Counted from the first letter of the stretch, positions 1 through 7,929 are shown. The stretch: DNA of 32,576 nt from an uncultured Roseobacter sp. (GCA_913054455.1 CAJXIL010000028.1:1-32576), one strand, 5' to 3'. Numbers and translations: made by a program. Notes: generated by a model not told the origin, from the sequence alone.

Positions 1-20
1 CCGGATGAAAGGTTAAGGAC

Positions 21-581
21 ATGCGCACAGTTCTGGCAATTGCCCTCACCCTTGGCGCCACAAGCCCGGCCTTCGCCGCTTCTGGTCCTTTCTTTTCGAT
101 GAGCAACACCAACTTTGTTGTTCTGCTCGGCTTCCTTTTGTTCGTTGGCATTTTGCTCTTTGTCAAAGTGCCTAGCCTGCTGGGTGGCCAGTTGGACGCC
201 CGCGCCGAAGGCATCCAGAAGGAATTGGACGAGGCACGCGCCCTGCGTGAAGAAGCCCAGACCATTCTGGCGTCTTATGAGCGCAAGCAGCAGGAAGTTC
301 AGGCTCAGGCGGATCGCATCGTGGCTTCGGCCCGTGAAGATGCAGCTGCTGCTGCCGAAGAGGCCAAAGCGGATCTGGAGCAATCCATCGCCCGTCGTCT
401 GGCCGCTGCGGAAGAGCAGATTGCCTCTGCCGAAGCTTCGGCTGTGAAGGAAGTCCGCGATCAGGCGATCTCCATCGCTGTTGCTGCGGCTGATCAAGTG
501 ATCGCCAAGCAGATGACCGCGACTGAAGCAAACAAACTGATCGACGCGGCTATCACCGACGTCAACGACAAACTGCACTGA
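21..581 (+). CDS. atpF: F0F1 ATP synthase subunit b
   Basis: This 186-aa protein is a b subunit of the F0 sector, the peripheral stalk that holds the F1 head to the membrane proton channel. The N-terminus (about 1-19, ending SPAFA) looks like a signal-type leader seen on alphaproteobacterial b subunits. It is followed by one membrane segment (about 32-50) and then a long Ala/Glu/Lys/Arg-rich coiled coil to the C-terminus. The start has an upstream TAAGGAC ribosome site. Bases 1-20 probably hold the last codons and stop of the preceding gene; in this family's operons that is normally the paralogous b' subunit, but too little is visible to prove it. A strong terminator follows, so this gene closes the operon. 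The length suits the family, and b rather than b' is favoured by the position at the operon end. Confidence 0.92.
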   Translation: MRTVLAIALTLGATSPAFAASGPFFSMSNTNFVVLLGFLLFVGILLFVKVPSLLGGQLDARAEGIQKELDEARALREEAQTILASYERKQQEVQAQADRIVASAREDAAAAAEEAKADLEQSIARRLAAAEEQIASAEASAVKEVRDQAISIAVAAADQVIAKQMTATEANKLIDAAITDVNDKLH

Positions 582-615
582 TTAAACAAAGATCTCTGTA
601 TGTTACAGTTAAAGA

Positions 616-642
616 ACCCGGCCTCAGTGGTCGGGTTTTTTT
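616..642 (+). terminator. Rho-independent terminator after atpF
   Basis: The stem ACCCGGCC (616-623) pairs with GGTCGGGT (629-636), with one G-U pair and a 5-nt loop. A run of seven T follows at 636-642. It lies 35 bp after the atpF stop and in front of the convergent regulator gene. Confidence 0.9.
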
Positions 643-727
643 GTATTGATATTGAGTTTCTGGCTTCACAAGGCGCTCATTCTGTGTCGCCGCTGAAGGT
701 CGGCTTTGGTGAAGCCGTCAGGGTGTC

Positions 728-1936
728 TCAGATTGATGACAGCCCTGCATTGGTGTTGAGCAGGTATTCAGCGAAAATCGGTCCGCTTGCTGCTCCGATT
801 GCGCGGGCATTTTCTCCGACGGTTCCGGTTTCAACGGTCGGGGCGATAAGCCCACGCTTGTCCTGATTCACCAAGTACCGTCGAACCCGTTCAACCAGTT
901 CTTCACGGATCTCAGGCGGGAAAGCACCATCAATCAAAATGGCTTCGAAATCGATGACCGAACAGATCGATAGCGACGCCTTGGCCAATTCCTGCGCGGT
1001 TTCCCCGATCCATGGTTCAACATAGCGGGACAGCCTGGTCCAATCCTGCGGTTTTTGCCACATAAGGCTTGGGTCAAGGCCTGCTTCGATCAGGCGTGTT
1101 TCAAGCAGGTGCAGGGAGGCGGTGTCGATCAACTGTTGGCTTTCGCCCAAGGGACCCGTCGTGCGCATTGAACCCAACGCCCCGGCGTTTCCCTGGTTTC
1201 CCTCGAACACTGTTCCGTTCAAGGCGATGCCCCCGCCAATAAACGATCCGATGTAGAAGTAGGCGAAGTCACGAAAGTCGTTGCCGCGACCATAGAGGTG
1301 TTCGGCGTGGCAGGCTGCGGTGGCATCATTGACCACATAAACCGGCAAATCGCTGAAGCGGGCGACCTCTTGTACAAAATCCACATCTTTCCAGGACCGG
1401 AACCTTTCAGCCGCCGGCCCGGGCAGATCGTGCCATTTCCAAAGCTCGAACGGAGTACCGATCCCGATGCCGCAGACGCGTTTTTGATGAAGCGCAGGGA
1501 GTGTCCCGAGCAGGCCCGAGACACCCGTTTCCAGAAATCTAAAAACCGCATCGGGCATTGGGTATTCATAGGTGGTGTGCAATTGTTTGCGGGCGAACCC
1601 AGCGAAATCCAGCAACAACAAATCCGCCCCGCGGCGCCCGACCTTGAGGCCGATGGAAAAAGCACCATCCGGATCCAGCTCAATGGGAATAGATGGTTTG
1701 CCCACCTTGCCCCGCACCGGTTCGCCCCGCCGGACAAGCCCGTCATCTTCGAGGTTGCGCAGGATCGTTGAGACTGTGGGTTTGGAAAGCCCGGTGCGAC
1801 GGGCCAGTTCGGCGGCGGGAACGGTTTTGTGACGTTGTAGAACGGACAGGATCAGGCGTTCGTTGTGGTCACGCAAACCGCTTTGGTTCACGCCCCCGCG
1901 CCGTCGTGTTGTGATATCTCCGTCCATGGCTGGCAC
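728..1936 (-). CDS. frcR: ROK-family transcriptional regulator of the fructose operon
   Basis: About 402 aa. It has an N-terminal winged helix-turn-helix (AELARRTGLSKPTVSTILRN) followed by a ROK sugar-kinase-like domain, the layout of NagC/XylR-type sugar repressors. The Cys-rich zinc motif CxCGxxGCxE of classical ROK proteins is not present; it is replaced by NAGALGSMRTTG, as in some alphaproteobacterial sugar regulators. The gene is divergent from the frcBCA transporter operon, an arrangement known for frcR in Sinorhizobium meliloti, so a role as fructose-responsive repressor is inferred. I chose the GTG at 1936 because GGGGAA sits about 6 nt before it; the ATG at 1927 and a TTG at 1972 are alternatives. 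A 25-bp palindrome at 1979-2003 is its probable binding site. The symbol rests on synteny plus family, not on a direct match. Confidence 0.8.
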   Translation of the reverse strand: MPAMDGDITTRRRGGVNQSGLRDHNERLILSVLQRHKTVPAAELARRTGLSKPTVSTILRNLEDDGLVRRGEPVRGKVGKPSIPIELDPDGAFSIGLKVGRRGADLLLLDFAGFARKQLHTTYEYPMPDAVFRFLETGVSGLLGTLPALHQKRVCGIGIGTPFELWKWHDLPGPAAERFRSWKDVDFVQEVARFSDLPVYVVNDATAACHAEHLYGRGNDFRDFAYFYIGSFIGGGIALNGTVFEGNQGNAGALGSMRTTGPLGESQQLIDTASLHLLETRLIEAGLDPSLMWQKPQDWTRLSRYVEPWIGETAQELAKASLSICSVIDFEAILIDGAFPPEIREELVERVRRYLVNQDKRGLIAPTVETGTVGENARAIGAASGPIFAEYLLNTNAGLSSI

Positions 1937-1978
1937 AATAGTTCCCCTGCTTTCCAAAGGGAAGATAGCCAAGGAAGT

Positions 1979-2003
1979 TTAGTTAGTAAAGTTTACAAAC
2001 TAA
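1979..2003. promoter_or_regulatory. 25-bp palindromic operator between frcR and frcB
   Basis: The left arm TTAGTTAGTAAA is mirrored by TTTACAAACTAA around a central G at 1991, with 11 of 12 arm positions complementary; only A1985/A1997 fails. It lies between the divergent frcR and frcB genes and touches a consensus -35 box TTGACA at 2004-2009 reading toward frcB. No good -10 is visible at 17 bp, so the promoter itself is less certain. The position suits repression of frcB, and autoregulation, by the ROK protein; binding is inferred. Confidence 0.72.
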
Positions 2004-2115
2004 TTGACAGATGGTTAACAAACATGCTTTTTTGGCTCCAGCCTGCGATGGAGCGGGTGCGTGGCCAAAGTGAAGACGGTCACAATTCATGAAATGACAT
2101 GGATGGGAGGACACC

Positions 2116-3126
2116 ATGAAAAAACTGATGACATCTTCGGTTATTGCTCTGGCCGCACTGGCAGGCGCCGCGTCTGCAGACATCAACGCTTGCCTGATCA
2201 CCAAGACCGACACCAACCCTTTCTTTGTTAAGATGAAAGAGGGCGCGACCGCAGCGGCTGAGGCAAATGGGATAAACCTGTCGACCTTTGCAGGAAAAAT
2301 TGACGGTGATGTTGAAAGCCAAGTTGCCGCCGTAGAAACTTGCATAGCATCAGGTGCCAAGGGTATCCTGATCACCCCGACCGACAGTCGCGCATTGACG
2401 CCGGTCATTACTCAGGCCCGCGAAGCTGGTGCTTTGGTCATTGCGCTGGATACACCGTTTGAACCGGCTAGCGTTGCCGATGCGACCTTTGCCACCGACA
2501 ACTTCAAGGCCGGAGTTCTGATCGGTGAATGGGCTGCAGCCAAGATGGGCGGCGAAGCGGCAAACGCCAAGATCGCACTGCTTGACCTGAACGCATCCGA
2601 GATCTCGGTGGATTACCTACGCAACAATGGTTTCCTTCAGGGCTTTGGCATCGACATCAAGGACCCGACCGACATTGGTGACGAAGACGATACGCGCATC
2701 GTTGGCAATGACGTGACCAACGGCAACGAAGAAGGTGGTCGGACTGCAATGGAAAACCTGATGCAGATCGACCCGGAAATCAACGTGGTCTACACCATCA
2801 ACGAACCCGCCGCTGCCGGCGCCTATGAGGCGCTGAAATCCGTGGGCCGTGAAAACGACGTTCTGATCGTATCGGTCGATGGCGGATGTCCCGGCGTTCA
2901 GAACATTTCCGAAGGCGTGATCGGCGCGACCTCGATGCAGTTCCCGCTCCTAATGGCATCGCTTGGCATCGACGCGATCAAGACCTGGGCAGAAACCGGT
3001 GCTAAGCCGCAGAACACCGAAGGTTTGGATTTCTACAACACAGGTGTTGAGCTGATCACAGACAGCCCCGTGGATGGCATCCCATCGTTGAGCTCGGCTG
3101 AGGGTATGGACAAGTGCTGGGGTTAA
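2116..3126 (+). CDS. frcB: Fructose ABC transporter, periplasmic binding protein
   Basis: A 336-aa sugar-binding protein of the ribose/galactose-type periplasmic family (Peripla_BP_4). The first 21 residues form a clear Sec signal peptide (MKKL, a hydrophobic Ala-rich core, cleavage after ASA). The mature protein has the two-lobe pattern typical of the family, with phrases such as TKTDTNPFF near the start and [10 protein letters not shown] in the second lobe. GGGAGG lies 7 nt before the ATG. It is the first gene of a transporter operon whose permease and ATPase follow, with a kinase of the FrcK type, matching the frcBCAK fructose locus of Sinorhizobium meliloti. Fructose is therefore the likely ligand; other monosaccharides cannot be excluded from sequence alone. 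Confidence 0.85.
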   Translation: MKKLMTSSVIALAALAGAASADINACLITKTDTNPFFVKMKEGATAAAEANGINLSTFAGKIDGDVESQVAAVETCIASGAKGILITPTDSRALTPVITQAREAGALVIALDTPFEPASVADATFATDNFKAGVLIGEWAAAKMGGEAANAKIALLDLNASEISVDYLRNNGFLQGFGIDIKDPTDIGDEDDTRIVGNDVTNGNEEGGRTAMENLMQIDPEINVVYTINEPAAAGAYEALKSVGRENDVLIVSVDGGCPGVQNISEGVIGATSMQFPLLMASLGIDAIKTWAETGAKPQNTEGLDFYNTGVELITDSPVDGIPSLSSAEGMDKCWG

Positions 3127-3143
3127 TTCCCGCGTAAAGCAAA

Positions 3144-3172
3144 GGAACTGGGGCGAATCGCGCCCCGGTTCC
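3144..3172 (+). terminator. Intra-operon stem-loop between frcB and frcC
   Basis: The 12-bp stem GGAACTGGGGCG (3144-3155) pairs with CGCCCCGGTTCC (3161-3172) with one G-U pair and a 5-nt loop. There is only a short pyrimidine stretch after it (AGTCCTTT), so it is more likely an RNA-stabilising or partially terminating hairpin than a full stop. Such hairpins after binding-protein genes raise binding protein levels over permease levels. Confidence 0.7.
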
Positions 3173-3240
3173 AGTCCTTTCACGACATCTTTGACCCTAG
3201 TCGGCGTCCCGGCATAGGCTGGGGGGCGAGGGAGATCATC

Positions 3241-4302
3241 ATGACAACCAAAGCAGGCTACGAACAGGTTCTGGACGGCAGCGACACCAAGGTCGCTCAG
3301 TTCGAGACCCGCCGCCACACAGTGTTGGAACGTGTCCAACATATTTTACATAACAACCCAACTTTCGTGCCCGTCATCGTCTTGATGCTAAGCCTCGTCG
3401 CGTTCTGGATCATCGCGGGCGGGCGGTTCTTTTCCGCATTCAACCTCTCATTGATCACGCAGCAGGTGTCCATCATCGGCATGCTCGCAGCAGCGCAATC
3501 ACTGATCATCATCACAGCGGGGATCGACCTGTCGGTCGCGGCAATTATGATCCTGATGTCCGTGATCATGGGCAATCTGGCCGTGAACATGGGTGTACCG
3601 GCCCCTCTGGCGATCCTTGCTGGGTGCTTGGGCGGCATGGCTGCAGGCGCTATGAACGGGCTTTTGATCACCAAGATCAAGCTGCCCCCTTTTATCACCA
3701 CACTCGGCACCTGGTCGATCTTCTTTGCTCTGAACCTGTGGTTGTCGGGCGCGCAATCCATCCGTAGTCAGGATATAGACAAAAACGCCGAGTTACTGAA
3801 GTTCTTTGGCAATGCGATCAAACTCGGCGGCGCCCGCATCACCTTTGGCGTGATCCTGATGATCGTGATCTTTGTCGTGCTTTGGTACATGCTGAACAAA
3901 ACCGCCTGGGGCCGCCATGTCTATGCCATCGGCGATGATATGGAAGCGGCCGAAATGTCGGGCATCCGCACCGAACGCACTCTGGTATCAGTCTACATGC
4001 TGGCCGGGTTGGTCTGCGCCATCGCGGGCTGGGCCTCGATCGGGCGCGTCGGGTCGATTTCCCCGCAGAGCTTCTACGAAGGCAACCTGCAATCCATCAC
4101 CGCCGTTGTGATCGGGGGAATATCCCTGTTTGGCGGGCGCGGGTCGATCATGGGAGCGTTGTTTGGGGCGCTGATCGTCGGAGTCTTTCAGTCGGGCCTG
4201 CGAATGGCCGGGGTGGACGTGCTGTGGCAGGTCTTCGCCATCGGTTGGCTAATCATCATCGCGGTCGCCATTGACCAATGGATCCGGAGGGTTTCTGCAT
4301 GA
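3241..4302 (+). CDS. frcC: Fructose ABC transporter, permease
   Basis: A 353-aa inner-membrane permease of the BPD_transp_2 (RbsC/AraH) family. After a hydrophilic N-terminus of about 40 residues there are eight to ten hydrophobic segments. The family signature is visible in LIITAGIDLSVAA, and later in ITAVVIGGISLFGGRGSIMGALFGAL. It would pair with the single-domain ATPase encoded next and accept sugar from the binding protein. GGGAGATC lies just before the ATG at 3241. The stop overlaps the start of frcA as ATGA at 4299-4302, showing translational coupling. Confidence 0.87.
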   Translation: MTTKAGYEQVLDGSDTKVAQFETRRHTVLERVQHILHNNPTFVPVIVLMLSLVAFWIIAGGRFFSAFNLSLITQQVSIIGMLAAAQSLIIITAGIDLSVAAIMILMSVIMGNLAVNMGVPAPLAILAGCLGGMAAGAMNGLLITKIKLPPFITTLGTWSIFFALNLWLSGAQSIRSQDIDKNAELLKFFGNAIKLGGARITFGVILMIVIFVVLWYMLNKTAWGRHVYAIGDDMEAAEMSGIRTERTLVSVYMLAGLVCAIAGWASIGRVGSISPQSFYEGNLQSITAVVIGGISLFGGRGSIMGALFGALIVGVFQSGLRMAGVDVLWQVFAIGWLIIIAVAIDQWIRRVSA

Positions 4303-5072
4303 CACCTGTTGTATCTGCTAAAGGCATCGTCAAACGCTACGGCCATGTCACCGCCATTGACCATTCCGATTTCGAATTGCTCCCTGGGGAAATCCTTGCC
4401 GTGATCGGTGACAACGGGGCAGGCAAATCTTCGATCGTCAAGGCGATCTGCGGGGCTACCACCCCGGACGAAGGCGAGATCCTGATCGAAGGCAAACCAG
4501 TCAAGTTCTCATCCCCGATCGAGGCCCGGGAAATGGGGATCGAGATCGTCTATCAGAATCTCGCCCTGTCGCCAGCCTTATCCATCGCGGACAACATGTT
4601 CACCGGGCGCGAGATCCGCAAACCGGGCTTTCTGGGCAAATTCCTTCGCATGCTGGACAAACCCGCAATGGAGACATTCGCCCGCGAAAAGCTGACCGAG
4701 TTGGGGCTGATGACCGTGCAGTCGATAAAGCAGCCAGTCGAAACTCTGTCCGGTGGTCAGCGCCAGGGGGTTGCGGTGGCTCGTGCTGCGGCCTTTGCCA
4801 GCAAGTTCATCATCATGGACGAGCCTACGGCCGCCTTGGGCGTCAAGGAAAGCCGCAAGGTGCTGGAGCTAATCAAGGACGTGCGCGCCCGCGGCATCCC
4901 GATCATCCTGATCAGTCACAATATGCCCCATGTGTTTGAGGTTGCTGACCGTATCCACATCCACCGTCTGGGCAAGCGTCTTTGCATCATTGACCCCAAG
5001 GACTACACTATGTCCGATGCGGTGGCCTTTATGACCGGGGCGAAAGAGCCTCCAGCACAAGACGCGGCATGA
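4299..5072 (+). CDS. frcA: Fructose ABC transporter, ATP-binding protein
   Basis: A 257-aa ATPase with a single ABC domain, about half the length of the two-domain RbsA/MglA type, as in frc-type importers. Visible motifs in order: Walker A GDNGAGKSS, Q-loop in VYQNLALSP, signature LSGGQRQGVAVARA, Walker B FIIMDEPTAALG and the switch histidine in ISHNM. The start at 4299 is supported by CCGGAGG at 4284-4290 and by ATGA overlap with the frcC stop; a longer frame upstream would lie inside frcC. Its own stop overlaps the next start (ATGA at 5069). It powers uptake through FrcC. Confidence 0.88.
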   Translation: MTPVVSAKGIVKRYGHVTAIDHSDFELLPGEILAVIGDNGAGKSSIVKAICGATTPDEGEILIEGKPVKFSSPIEAREMGIEIVYQNLALSPALSIADNMFTGREIRKPGFLGKFLRMLDKPAMETFAREKLTELGLMTVQSIKQPVETLSGGQRQGVAVARAAAFASKFIIMDEPTAALGVKESRKVLELIKDVRARGIPIILISHNMPHVFEVADRIHIHRLGKRLCIIDPKDYTMSDAVAFMTGAKEPPAQDAA

Positions 5073-5692
5073 CTTCTCCCGAGAAGATTGCCGAGGCGCT
5101 GACAGAGGATATTCTGGCAGCACCTCACGCAGGGAATCGCAAACTGGTTGCTTTGGCAGGGGCGCCCGCGTCCGGCAAGACAACCTTGTCCCATGTGTTG
5201 GCCGATCATCTGACCCAAGCCGGTTGCAAGACCTCCGTAGTGCCGATGGATGGCTTTCATCTGGACAATCGGATCCTGACCGACTTGGGATTACTGCACC
5301 GAAAAGGTGCGCCCGAGACATTCGATGCAGCAGGCTTCCTGCGACTGGTCCAAGCCCTGTCCGATTCTGGACGGGTTTTTTACCCCACCTTTGATCGGGA
5401 CGAAGATTTTTCGCGCGCAGGCGCCAGTATAGTCGATGGCAAATGCGACTGCGTTGTTGTCGAAGGCAACTACCTTCTGTTTGATGCGCCGGTTTGGAAA
5501 GATCTGCACCCCCTTTGGGATGTCTCCATCCGATTGGACGTGCCGCTCGAAACCCTACGGCACAGACTGGTGCAACGGTGGATCAATTTTGGCCTGCCCC
5601 GCGACCAAGCGGAACAACGCGCCATGGACAATGACATGGTAAATGCCCAGGCGATCTCAGATCACGCGCTTCCAGCAACAATCACGATTTAA
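5069..5692 (+). CDS. frcK: P-loop kinase of the FrcK / uridine-kinase-like family
   Basis: A 207-aa cytoplasmic P-loop NTPase. The phosphate-binding loop GAPASGKTT sits near residue 31, followed by PMDGFHLDNRIL, a motif of phosphoribulokinase/uridine-kinase-like proteins, and VVVEGNYLLFD as the Walker B region. It overlaps frcA by four bases and so is translated with the transporter. In Sinorhizobium meliloti the fourth gene of the frc operon is a similar protein, frcK, whose substrate as far as I know is not settled. A second, unrelated sugar kinase follows directly here, so FrcK may not be the enzyme that phosphorylates free fructose. The family call is firm; the substrate is open. Confidence 0.75.
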   Translation: MTSPEKIAEALTEDILAAPHAGNRKLVALAGAPASGKTTLSHVLADHLTQAGCKTSVVPMDGFHLDNRILTDLGLLHRKGAPETFDAAGFLRLVQALSDSGRVFYPTFDRDEDFSRAGASIVDGKCDCVVVEGNYLLFDAPVWKDLHPLWDVSIRLDVPLETLRHRLVQRWINFGLPRDQAEQRAMDNDMVNAQAISDHALPATITI

Positions 5693-5708
5693 CGAAAGGC
5701 GTCTGCCA

Positions 5709-6635
5709 ATGATCCTTTGCTGCGGGGAAGCACTGATCGACATGATCCCGACCTCAACCAACGCAGGGCGCGACGGGTTTGTCCCGCATGCGGGCGGGGC
5801 GGTGTTTAACACGGCAATCGGGCTTGGGCGGCTTGGAGCTCGCGTAGGCATGCTCACCGGGATATCAACCGACATGTTCGGCCAACAACTCGGCGAAGCC
5901 CTCAGAGCCAGCCATGTGGAAGTATCCCATGTCATTAGCTCAGAACGCCCCACAACGCTGGCTTTTGTGCGGCTAGCCGATGGCCATGCGACCTATTCAT
6001 TTTATGATGAAAACTCTGCCGGTCGGATGTTGTCGCCAGACGATCTTCCCGAGATCCCGGGCGACATATCCGCGCTTTTCTTCGGTGGCATCAGCTTGGC
6101 TTGTGAACCGGGAGCCACTGCGTATCAGGCCCTGCTGGATCGCGAGGGCGATACCCGTGCCGTGATGATCGACCCGAATATCCGCCCAGGCTTCATTGAA
6201 AACGAAACCCTCTACCGCGCGCGTCTGGAGGCAATGCTACGCCAGTCGGATATCGTGAAGGTCTCAGACGAGGACCTGAACTGGATCGAACCCGCACCAC
6301 TATCACTGGGCGAAAAGGTCGAAGGCCTGCTGGACAAAGGCCCCGCTCTGGTCATCGTGACGCGTGGCGGAGACGGGGCGGTAGGGTATTTGTCGAACGG
6401 TGCCGAAGTGCGTGTCCCGGTTAAACGCGCCCAGGTCATCGACACGGTCGGCGCTGGCGATACGTTCAATGCAGGCGTGCTGGCCAAGCTGTCCGAGCTG
6501 GGCGCGTTGCACAAACCGGCGCTGCGGGAGCTTTCTCCCGATGTCGCCCGACAAGCCCTGATCCAAGGAACCCAAGTCGCTGCTTTCACCGTATCACGCG
6601 CAGGCTCGAACCCGCCATGGGCAGAGGAATTATAG
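5709..6635 (+). CDS. PfkB-family carbohydrate kinase, probable fructokinase
   Basis: A 308-aa ribokinase-fold sugar kinase. It starts with the typical PfkB opening (ILCCGEALIDMIP), has the N-terminal glycine region HAGGAVFNTAIGLGRLGA and the C-terminal signature with the catalytic base, DTVGAGDTFNAG. The ATG at 5709 is chosen because GAAAGGCG precedes it and the PfkB fold begins right there; an earlier in-frame ATG at 5643 lies inside frcK. It is 16 bp after the frcK stop and is the last gene of the operon, with a terminator 3' of it. The most natural role is ATP-dependent phosphorylation of fructose after import; related sugars remain possible. Confidence 0.83.
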   Translation: MILCCGEALIDMIPTSTNAGRDGFVPHAGGAVFNTAIGLGRLGARVGMLTGISTDMFGQQLGEALRASHVEVSHVISSERPTTLAFVRLADGHATYSFYDENSAGRMLSPDDLPEIPGDISALFFGGISLACEPGATAYQALLDREGDTRAVMIDPNIRPGFIENETLYRARLEAMLRQSDIVKVSDEDLNWIEPAPLSLGEKVEGLLDKGPALVIVTRGGDGAVGYLSNGAEVRVPVKRAQVIDTVGAGDTFNAGVLAKLSELGALHKPALRELSPDVARQALIQGTQVAAFTVSRAGSNPPWAEEL

Positions 6636-6638
6636 AAG

Positions 6639-6665
6639 CAGCCTCACGAAACCTGGCTGTTTTTT
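6639..6665 (+). terminator. Terminator of the frc operon
   Basis: CAGCC (6639-6643) pairs with GGCTG (6655-6659), extendable outward by AAG against TTT, and is followed by six T (6660-6665). It lies four bases after the sugar kinase stop. Confidence 0.7.
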
Positions 6666-6967
6666 GATTTTCTGGACCTCAAAATGGACGTTCATGACAA
6701 GTGCAGCATCGGGAACTATGGGCTAATTCTGTTGAAAACCTCATCCTTGATGGGTGCGTATTCGCTGGTTCAATACCCATGACAGGTGGGGGATTTCGCG
6801 ATGATGGGGCCGAAGCAGGAAGCACAGGCCGCGCTGTTTGATGAGTTCTCTCTGGAAGACCATGTCCCAAAAGACCATCTGCTACACTCGATTGACAGGT
6901 TCGTCGATCTGGATGACATTCGCCAGTATCTCGCGGATTTTTACAGCCACACAGGCCGCCCTCCCAC

Positions 6968-7001
6968 TGCCCAGCAATGCATTGTACATGCATGAGAGGG
7001 G
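6968..7001 (+). repeat. Short hairpin element, copy 1 (inside IS remnant)
   Basis: Layout: TGCCCAGCA (6968-6976), hairpin ATGCAT/ATGCAT with loop TGTAC (6977-6993), then GAGAGGGG (6994-7001). It interrupts the transposase between the codons for GRPS and IDPE. It shares its flanks with copies 2 and 3 but has the shortest right flank. Confidence 0.55.
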
Positions 7002-7025
7002 ATCGACCCCGAGCGACTGCTCCCT

Positions 7026-7064
7026 TGCCCGGCAGGGCATCGCATAGCGATATCCCGAGAGGGG
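7026..7064 (+). repeat. Short hairpin element, copy 2 (inside IS remnant)
   Basis: Layout: TGCCCGGCAG (7026-7035), hairpin ATCGC-ATA-GCGAT (7039-7051), then CCCGAGAGGGG (7054-7064). It replaces the few codons expected between ERLL and MLLVG of the transposase. Confidence 0.65.
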
Positions 7065-7608
7065 GGATGCTGTTGGTCGGATTTGCTCGGCATACGGTCG
7101 GCACGTCGCCTGTGCGAGGAAGTGCATCTGAACCTGGCATACTGCTGGTTCTGCCGCCTCGACTTGTCGGACCCGGTGCCAAACCATTCAACCTTCTCCA
7201 AGAACCGACAGGGGCGCTTTCGGGAGAGCAAATTGCTGCGTCATTATGGATGTCGAAGGAACAAGATCGATCCGACAGGCAAAAGTCGGTTCGGTTTGCA
7301 CCATGTTGGATCGGATCAAGGATCTGCATGATATTGATCCAGAACGGCTCATCGCAGATGCAGCCTACGGGTCAGGCCCAATGCTCGGATGGCTCGTGGG
7401 TCGCAACATCAAACCCCACATTCCCGTGCTGCCCAAAAGCTGATGCACGCAAGATCACCCGCGAAGAGTATGAAGATGCCCGACAGGTTGCCCGTGATAT
7501 TGCCGCGACCAAGCAATATGCGATCTTGATGCGGCTGCGAAAGAAGGTGGAAATGCTCTTTGCGCACCTCAAACGCATCCTTGGGCTGGGACGGCTCCGA
7601 TTACGTGG

Positions 7609-7649
7609 CCCCTCTCGGGATCATGGCTATGCCATGAATCTGCCAGGCA
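7609..7649 (-). repeat. Short hairpin element, copy 3, inverted (inside IS remnant)
   Basis: Read on the minus strand: TGCCTGGCAG (7649-7640), hairpin CATGGC-ATA-GCCATG (7636-7622), then CCCGAGAGGGG (7619-7609). The flanks nearly match copy 2 while the stem bases differ in a paired way. It interrupts the transposase between LRLRGP and CGANE. Confidence 0.65.
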
Positions 7650-7670
7650 GTGCATGCGGTGCAAATGAAG

Positions 7671-7717
7671 TTCGCTTCGGGCTTGCGCGGCCCCACTGGG
7701 GCCAGGCTCCCGGCTCA
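7671..7717 (+). repeat. Hairpin insert of a second type (inside IS remnant)
   Basis: About 47 bp with no match in the expected transposase sequence, inserted between the codons for GANE and LLLAAIAQN. It holds the perfect stem GGCCCC-ACT-GGGGCC (7689-7703), with an outer CGGG/CCCG pair. It does not share flanks with copies 1-3. Confidence 0.5.
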
Positions 7718-7929
7718 CTCCTCCTGGCTGCCATCGCTCAAAACCTCCGCAAACTCGCCAAGACCTTTCCTGCACCGCAGCGAACGCTCAAAGCCTGATG
7801 GGAAAGGCGCCCGCGCGCTCATCAAGGCGTTACTTTCGGCACCAGAAATACGTTGGTTTTCAAAAGTATCGGCAGGATGCGGACTTTCGCTGCAGCGTAA
7901 ATCTTGGTGGCTCTGGGGCGATCCACAGA

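Larger units (their letters stand above)
6720..7798 (+). pseudogene. Decayed IS1182-family transposase
   Basis: Pieces of one transposase occur in order but in different frames. The N-terminus starts at 6801 (MMGPKQEAQAALFDEFSLED) and runs to SHTGRPP near 6962. A core piece at about 7083-7237 contains RLCEEVHLNLAYCWFCRLDLSDPVP and HSTFSKN. A piece at about 7240-7440 contains MDVEGTRSIRQ and RLIADAAYGS. The C-terminal part from about 7442 contains KKVEMLFAHLKRIL and LLLAAIAQNLRKLAK. These match the IS1182 family as I know it. At least two internal blocks are missing, after LLRH and after HIPVLPKS. Short hairpin inserts break the rest. The left end GGGCTAATTCTGTTGAAAA at 6720 resembles the terminal repeats of this family; no matching right end was found. 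It cannot make an active transposase. Confidence 0.85.

Noticed and set aside
6977-7798. A 273-codon plus-strand frame through the IS region
   Set aside because: It joins out-of-frame transposase pieces, hairpin inserts and the true C-terminal frame. Only the last part (from about 7442) is real transposase sequence.
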